From assembly GCA_964517135.1 (NCBI GenBank), contig CAZFBA010000024.1, positions 1 to 58,700 on the forward strand: a DNA stretch of 58,700 bases, read 5' to 3'. A program made the position numbers and the translations under genes. This DNA comes from CAZFBA01 sp964517135 (GTDB lineage: Bacteria; Cyanobacteriota; Vampirovibrionia; JBFMGH01). Under the pieces are notes generated by a model. The model made no database searches, was not told where the DNA came from, and saw only the letters and a program-made list of their open reading frames with translations. This document shows positions 54,222 through 58,700 of this stretch, one piece after another. How positions within the stretch are numbered: the stretch's first letter is position 1; every line of letters starts with the position of its first letter.

Positions 54222-54449
54222 ATGTTGCGAATAGGAGGCTTCAGAGCCTTTATGCCAGGAAGAGTAACTTTTGCAGGTAACTCAAATCACAAAAGTAGCC
54301 CTGCAAATACTACACAGCAATCATATTATTCTTATAAATATGGCAAACCAGCAGAAACATCATTTTATGGTCTGCACTATGCCCATTCATTCGGCTTTTT
54401 ATGCCGTAAAAAAGATGATGAATGGTACCGCAGAACCTACCAGGGGTAA
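54222..54449 (+). CDS. Small protein with VTFAG motif
   Basis: This 75-residue product has RVTFAGN at about 14-20, matching the V-[ST]-F-x-[GA] motif of the 35832-36650 protein at a similar N-terminal position. The rest is Ser/Tyr/His-rich with a basic end (CRKKDDEWYRRTYQG). GAGAGG lies 7 bases before the ATG. The motif and ribosome-binding site together make it a credible gene although it is short. The function is unknown. An overlapping frame starting at 54271 is rejected. Confidence 0.6.
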   Translation: MLRIGGFRAFMPGRVTFAGNSNHKSSPANTTQQSYYSYKYGKPAETSFYGLHYAHSFGFLCRKKDDEWYRRTYQG

Positions 54450-54555
54450 GTATTAAGAAATCAAAAAAACAACAAAAACCAGTGTTAGTTTCCGGCGCAG
54501 CTTTTTTGTCTATTAGGCAAATGTTTAAATTCGATTTTTGCAGTATACAAAACTA

Positions 54556-54864
54556 CTAACAATCGTGTCCGCAACCTTTACAGGAACATTGCTCCTGGCC
54601 CTGCTCCTGAATATAGTTAATTTGTAGATCTGCAATAGCATTTGTCAGCGCATGTTCTTCTTCAGGTGCCAGGTTGCCTTTTGTTTTCTCTTTCAACATA
54701 AGCAAAATATCAATAGAATACTTCGCCTGTTCAAGGTTTTTTTCGATTTTGTTGGTTACAGGGTTCGGTATCTTACCTAGGCCAATCATTCCAGAAGTTG
54801 CAAAACTCGCAAGCAATGTCATAAACTCTATACTCTCGACATTTATGTTCAGGTCTTCGCTCAT
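54556..54864 (-). CDS. DUF1844 family protein
   Basis: This 102-residue protein matches DUF1844: FMTLLASFATSGMIGLGKIP, then a segment of the form NLEQAKYSIDILLMLKEKTK-GNL and EEEHALTNAIADLQINYI. A Cys/His tail (QCSCKGCGHDC) is added at the C-terminus and could bind metal. The start is ATG 54864, with GGAG 6 bases upstream, rather than 54876. The family is widespread and uncharacterised. The gene is divergent from the secreted pseudo-protease. Confidence 0.85.
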   Translation of the reverse strand: MSEDLNINVESIEFMTLLASFATSGMIGLGKIPNPVTNKIEKNLEQAKYSIDILLMLKEKTKGNLAPEEEHALTNAIADLQINYIQEQGQEQCSCKGCGHDC

Positions 54865-54922
54865 ATCAATCTCCATTAAGTCTTTTTACACTTTCTATTT
54901 TATACACACGAACAATAATGAT

Positions 54923-54959
54923 AGATTTTTGGGTTTCGATTTTCAAGTTATGTAGTCTT
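54923..54959 (+). repeat. Dispersed repeat family I, copy G (minimal, degenerate)
   Basis: GGGTTTCGATTTTCAA followed by GTTATGTAGTCTT combines the inner and terminal parts of the family's ends in about 37 bases. It points toward the gene starting at 55012. Identification is weaker than for the other copies. Confidence 0.5.
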
Positions 54960-55011
54960 TATTATATAATTTTAGCTAAAGCACTGCACAAATTATACTG
55001 AAAAGGACATT

Positions 55012-57255
55012 ATGTTAAAAAACTCAAAGATTTTTGTGATGCTGATTGCTGTAATTGTACTTTTAGTCGGTTCTTTGCCGGTGATTGCCAGCACAGGCAT
55101 AGCAGCTAAGATCTTTAAAAAGAATCAGAATGCCATAATTTTTATCAAGAAAGCAAAAAATAAGGCAATTATCACAGGTACTGGTTTTGTAGTGGATAAT
55201 TCAGGAAAAATTATCACAAATAACCACGTAATACCTGAAAATGATACTATAATAAGTTCGCTCTCAGGTAAAAACTATGAAATAGACAGAATATTACTCA
55301 GGGATATAGAAAGAGACCTGGTTGTAATTAAACTTAAATCTGCTGAAGGGCTTGAACCAGCTATTATAAGTGATACTAGAAGGGTAAAATCCGGTTCTGT
55401 ACTCTATTCTCCTGGTAGCATTGTTGAGAAAAAAATCAAAATGACTAAAAATATAGTCAGCAGGGTTATAGATATACCCGCTAATAAACAGCAAATTATT
55501 ATTATGGAAAACTTAAATAGCCTGCCTGCAGGGCTTGAGGGTGGGCCTGTTTTTAATAAAAATGGAGAGGTTGTTGCTATTCTTGCTATTGTAAATAGCC
55601 GAAAGTCAATAAATGGTATTTATGCTGTCAGTACAGCCGACCTGAAAACTCTAATTGAAGAATCAGAAAGCCATAAAGCTATTCCGGAAGAAAAAGAAGA
55701 ACCGGTAAAAGCTGATACACCAGAAGCTCCTCAGGAAAAAGAAAAAGAGGAACCAAAAGCTAAAAAAACAGAAGAAATAGACAAAAAAGCTGATTCTGAA
55801 GGAGAAAAACCCTCTAAAGAGATACCTCTTGAGGTTAAATATGCTCAACCAGAAAAAGAAGAACCGGTAAAAGCTGATACACCAGAAGCTCCTCAGGAAA
55901 AAGAAAAAGAGGAACCAAAAGCTAAAAAAACAGAAGAAATAGACAAAAAAGCTGATTCTGAAGGAGAAAAACCCTCTAAAGAGATACCTCTTGAGGTTAA
56001 ATATGCTCAACCAGAAAAAGAAAAAACGGTAAAAGCTGGCACTCCAGAAGCTCCTCAGGAAAAAGAAAAAGAGGAACCAGAAGCTAAAAAAGCAGAAGAA
56101 ATAGATAAAAAGGCTAACCCTGAAGAGGAAAAACCCTCTAAAGAGATACCTCTTGAGGTTAAATATGCTCAACCAGAAAAAGAAAAAACGGTAAAAGCTG
56201 GCACTCCAGAAGCTCCTCAGGAAAAAGAAAAAGAGGAACCAGAAGCTAAAAAAGCAGATCAAGAAGAAATAGAATACGTTATATCAAACAATAAAATTTA
56301 CCCGATAGGGGTCAAGCCTATTTCAGAAGAACCAGTGCAGAGTAAAAAGGTATCAATACCCGCTGATAAAGAGGCACAAAAAGAGCCAGTGCAGGGTAAA
56401 AAGGTATCAATACCCGCTGATAAAGAAACACAAAAAGAACCGGTGCAGGGTAAAAAGGTATCAAAACCCGCTGATAAAGAGGCACAAAAAGAGCCGGTCA
56501 GAAAAGAAACTCCTCAGGATAAAAAAAGACACGTAGTTGTCAAAAAGCCTTCTTCAAGTGATATACCTGTTGAAAAAGAACCTGAAAAAAAGCCCGAATT
56601 TAAGATTATCAGCTATTCTGATCATACACTACCGGAGAAAGAAGCAGTTACAAGAAAAGATACTCCTTCTCCTTCATCTGGAAAGCATATGAACCCTATA
56701 GTCAATGAAATTGCCTATGTATCACCCGATGCAGGCATAGACCCGACACCAGAGAAGCCTGAAACAAAGAAAAAAAGAAATCACGGTAAACGCAGCTTCT
56801 TTAAGGACAGAACCAAAGAAGCACCACTGAAGAAAGTTATCAAGAAAGAGATTCCTGAAACTCTTCCTAAAATAAACTTTTCAGGTTACTGGTTTGATAC
56901 CAGTACAGGGCTTGATATCTACATCGAGTCATCAGGAGAAACTATTTTTATTAAACAGGCTGATTCAAAGCTTTTTAGTTCTAAAAATAGAGAACTGGCA
57001 GGTAAATTTATATACAGCAATTCGAAATATACAGGAACCCTGCAAAGTACAATGATTTGTAATCCACGTCTAGAAGATGGAACAACAGCAAAAGATGTAC
57101 CATGCACGCTAAAAGAACCGGCTGAAATTGTTTTCTGGAACAAATACAAGATAGAACTTAAAGTTAGAACAGTTCAGGAATACAGTTGCAAACAATGCAT
57201 TATACCTTCTGATGTTTCCTGGAGGAAAAGAACCTGGCTTCGTAAGGCCAGATAG
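55012..57255 (+). CDS. Secreted trypsin-fold pseudo-protease with long repeat linker
   Basis: This 747-residue protein has a signal peptide or N-terminal anchor (residues 1-27), then an HtrA/trypsin-like domain (~35-215): TGTGFVV, the His of ITNNHVI (H72) and the Asp of DIERDLVVIK (D102). The expected G-x-S-G-G-P reads GLEGGPV, with E176 in place of the catalytic serine, so proteolysis is unlikely. Residues ~225-420 are a charged Lys/Glu/Pro linker of 54-residue repeats, and three 18-residue repeats follow (~440-493). A C-terminal domain (~620-747; FSGYWFDTSTGLDIYIES, with C-K-Q-C near the end) is unrecognised. The layout suggests a binding domain on a long stalk. The DUF1844 gene is divergent. 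Confidence 0.87.
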   Translation: MLKNSKIFVMLIAVIVLLVGSLPVIASTGIAAKIFKKNQNAIIFIKKAKNKAIITGTGFVVDNSGKIITNNHVIPENDTIISSLSGKNYEIDRILLRDIERDLVVIKLKSAEGLEPAIISDTRRVKSGSVLYSPGSIVEKKIKMTKNIVSRVIDIPANKQQIIIMENLNSLPAGLEGGPVFNKNGEVVAILAIVNSRKSINGIYAVSTADLKTLIEESESHKAIPEEKEEPVKADTPEAPQEKEKEEPKAKKTEEIDKKADSEGEKPSKEIPLEVKYAQPEKEEPVKADTPEAPQEKEKEEPKAKKTEEIDKKADSEGEKPSKEIPLEVKYAQPEKEKTVKAGTPEAPQEKEKEEPEAKKAEEIDKKANPEEEKPSKEIPLEVKYAQPEKEKTVKAGTPEAPQEKEKEEPEAKKADQEEIEYVISNNKIYPIGVKPISEEPVQSKKVSIPADKEAQKEPVQGKKVSIPADKETQKEPVQGKKVSKPADKEAQKEPVRKETPQDKKRHVVVKKPSSSDIPVEKEPEKKPEFKIISYSDHTLPEKEAVTRKDTPSPSSGKHMNPIVNEIAYVSPDAGIDPTPEKPETKKKRNHGKRSFFKDRTKEAPLKKVIKKEIPETLPKINFSGYWFDTSTGLDIYIESSGETIFIKQADSKLFSSKNRELAGKFIYSNSKYTGTLQSTMICNPRLEDGTTAKDVPCTLKEPAEIVFWNKYKIELKVRTVQEYSCKQCIIPSDVSWRKRTWLRKAR
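55699..56262 (+). repeat. Coding tandem repeat, 162-bp unit, about 3.5 copies
   Basis: Units begin at 55699, 55861, 56023 and 56185 with GAACCGGTAAAAGCT or AAAACGGTAAAAGCT. The first two are nearly identical and the last two form a second nearly identical pair, pointing to stepwise duplication. The encoded repeat is Lys/Glu/Pro-rich. Confidence 0.92.
56329..56490 (+). repeat. Coding tandem repeat, 54-bp unit, three copies
   Basis: The 18-residue unit E-P-V-Q-x-K-K-V-S-I-P-A-D-K-E-A-Q-K is repeated three times with few changes, directly after the 162-bp repeats in the same linker. Confidence 0.88.
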
Positions 57256-57291
57256 TTAAAGGCTTTAAAATATGATTTTAGCTTAGAGGTA

Positions 57292-58323
57292 TTATTTTCC
57301 GTCTCTCAATAGACGCTGATATTCCGGATCATTTTGAATTTTATCTGCCCCAATGACAACACTTAAAAGCGGATCAGGGGCGAGCCTAACAGGTATCTTA
57401 AGCTCTGCCTGAAGAAACTCAGGCATTCCATCCAGCAATGCGCTTCCACCTGTTAATACAATACCTGCATCAACTATATCACATACCAGTTCAGGCGGTG
57501 CCAGCTCAAGGGTATGTTTAATTTCACGTGCTATATAGCGTACCGGAGGCTGAAGGGCTTCTCTAATATTAGAACGATTCAGAGTGATTTTGTTTGGCAT
57601 TTTTTCCAGAACGTTAAGACCTCTTATTTCTATATCTTCAGATTCTTCTACTTTAAAAACACTTCCATATTTTATTTTTAAGCTTTCTGCTGTCCGTTCT
57701 CCAATGTAGATATGAAGGTTAGAGCGTATATAATTTTGAATAGCTTTGTTGAAGTCGTCTCCTGCGATCCTGATATTGTTATTTATTACAATATCGCCGC
57801 AGCTTATAATAGCTATATCAGTAGAGCCTCCACCAATATCAACCAGCATGGCCCCTGTTGGTTTGTTTATATTAATTCCGGCACCGACAGCAGCTGCTAT
57901 AGGCTTATCAACCAGCCATGTTTTGCGGGACCCTGCCATTTTAAGCGCATCATAAGCAGCTTTTCTTTCGACCCCTGTTGCATTTCCGGGTATACTCATA
58001 ACAACTTTTGGTGCAAATTTAATAATTCTGTGTCCAAGAACTGCATCCATAAAGTTTTTCAGCAGGGCAACAGCCAGATCCAGTTCAGCAATAACCCCGT
58101 ATCTAAGAGGGCTGGTAGTCAGTATGTCATCTTTAGCCTTGCCTATCATAGATTTAGCAGCATGGCCGGCCTCCAGAACCTGTGGCGGAGACATTTTTTT
58201 ATCCACTGCAACTATAGAGGGTTCTTTTAATACCACTCCTTTATCGTTGTAGCAAATACGAGTGTTTGAGCTCCCCAGATCAATTGCTATATTTGAATTA
58301 AAGCTGTCAAAAAACTTTCCCAC
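57292..58323 (-). CDS. mreB: Rod-shape determining protein MreB
   Basis: This 343-residue bacterial actin has phosphate-1 IAIDLGSSNTRI, the PLRYGVIAELDLA segment, the VVMSIPGNATGVERKAAYDA block, phosphate-2 AMLVDIGGGSTDIAII, and the adenosine motif IVLTGGSALLDGMPEFL. Length is normal (335-350). It polymerises under the inner membrane and guides lateral wall synthesis. The open frame begins with GTG at 58323; the upstream purine stretch is modest. mreC and mreD are not next to it in this window; the downstream gene is convergent. Confidence 0.95.
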   Translation of the reverse strand: MGKFFDSFNSNIAIDLGSSNTRICYNDKGVVLKEPSIVAVDKKMSPPQVLEAGHAAKSMIGKAKDDILTTSPLRYGVIAELDLAVALLKNFMDAVLGHRIIKFAPKVVMSIPGNATGVERKAAYDALKMAGSRKTWLVDKPIAAAVGAGININKPTGAMLVDIGGGSTDIAIISCGDIVINNNIRIAGDDFNKAIQNYIRSNLHIYIGERTAESLKIKYGSVFKVEESEDIEIRGLNVLEKMPNKITLNRSNIREALQPPVRYIAREIKHTLELAPPELVCDIVDAGIVLTGGSALLDGMPEFLQAELKIPVRLAPDPLLSVVIGADKIQNDPEYQRLLRDGK

Positions 58324-58580
58324 TTCTCTATTACCCTATTGTAAACCGGTTAACGAAATAGTATCAATTTGAATATCAAGGGTATTATACATAGATTTTC
58401 ACATAATGATGAATTTGTAACATCTATGCAACAAAAGCCATATGCATTGTTTTGCAGTGCTTTTAGTAGGTTAGTTCTGCCTGTTTGTCAGCAGCACAGG
58501 GGGTTTGCTTCACTTGCTAAATTCTTAAGATAAAAAGTTTAAATATTAATTATATTTTTTAATGATTAAATATTTAAACT

Positions 58581-58700
58581 GATCAGTGCATAACTTAAAA
58601 ATTTTTCGATTTTCAAAACCCAGATCCCGCCCACCCTTAAGGAAAGCATGGGGTCTCACTCCCAGGCTTAGCCTGCTCGTTCAACCCAAATCTTCACTTT
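58581..58700 (+). repeat. Dispersed repeat family I, copy H (left part, cut by window end)
   Basis: It begins GATCAGTGCATAACTT, then TTTTTCGATTTTCAAAACCC, the CCCGCCCACCC core, GCATGGGGTCTCACTC and GCTCGTTCAACCC, nearly identical to copy C. The right end is outside the window. The window thus starts and ends in copies of the same family. Confidence 0.9.

Noticed and set aside
55663..56262. 199-codon minus-strand frame rich in Phe, Trp and Ser
   Set aside because: Antisense shadow of the Lys/Glu-rich repeats of the secreted pseudo-protease, with no ribosome-binding site.

Overview
The window is AT-rich (about one third G+C by eye) and comes from a bacterium with a Gram-negative-type envelope. 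It encodes signal peptides, an ArnT-like membrane glycosyltransferase, MreB, and a Flp-type pilin. The best taxonomic clue is the short motif V-[ST]-F-x-[GA] near the N-termini of lineage-specific proteins (35832-36650 twice, 54222-54449 once). I associate this motif with Melainabacteria/Vampirovibrionia, the non-photosynthetic relatives of cyanobacteria. The placement is tentative because there is no rRNA or other universal marker except valS, hup and mreB. No tRNA, rRNA, CRISPR array, prophage or transposase gene was seen.

Layout. 1-8.2 kb: a TPR protein, a CxxCxxCC-type protein, a membrane protein, an orphan pilin, a GT39/83-type glycosyltransferase with a secreted partner, and a receiver-HATPase regulator. 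8.2-10.7 kb (minus): nadB-nadC of NAD synthesis, overlapping by 62 bases. 11.2-19.3 kb: murQ (muropeptide recycling), a very large CHASE2 adenylate cyclase, then folC and valS on the minus strand. 19.6-22.8 kb: a LysM protein, HU, a cyclase-family hydrolase and an SO_0444-like metal permease. 22.8-28.2 kb: an EF-hand Gln-rich protein, an NPD-family flavoenzyme, an EFR1 flavodoxin/ferredoxin protein and an Asn-rich unknown. 28.6-32.5 kb: lactate permease, small secreted proteins and a phospholipid-scramblase-like protein. 33-37.3 kb: lineage-specific unknowns, including one built on 96-bp repeats and a two-gene membrane operon. 37.5-41.9 kb: two tandem 5'-nucleotidase paralogues, of which the first has lost most of its metal ligands, plus aroF. 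41.9-47.8 kb: one giant secreted coiled-coil/TPR gene split by a 100-N assembly gap. 48.3-50.9 kb: a 59-residue zinc-ribbon-like gene and a divergent GH13 enzyme. 51.2-54.1 kb: a tight M20 peptidase-NUDIX-HAD-ispF operon. 54.2-58.3 kb: a small VTFAG protein, a DUF1844 protein, a secreted pseudo-protease with tandem repeats, and mreB.

Two families of dispersed intergenic repeats are the most notable non-coding signal. Family I has a full length of 177-244 bp, inverted-repeat-like ends and at least eight full or partial copies; both edges of the window lie inside copies. In nearly every copy its right end points into the 5' region of the next gene, which suggests a non-autonomous mobile element that carries leader or promoter sequence. 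Family II (two copies in opposite orientation) forms the stop codon of a His-rich secreted protein gene.

Two likely pseudoenzymes (nucleotidase 37543-39261 and serine-protease fold 55012-57255), the giant coiled-coil gene hidden by the gap, and the repeat family are the points most worth following up.
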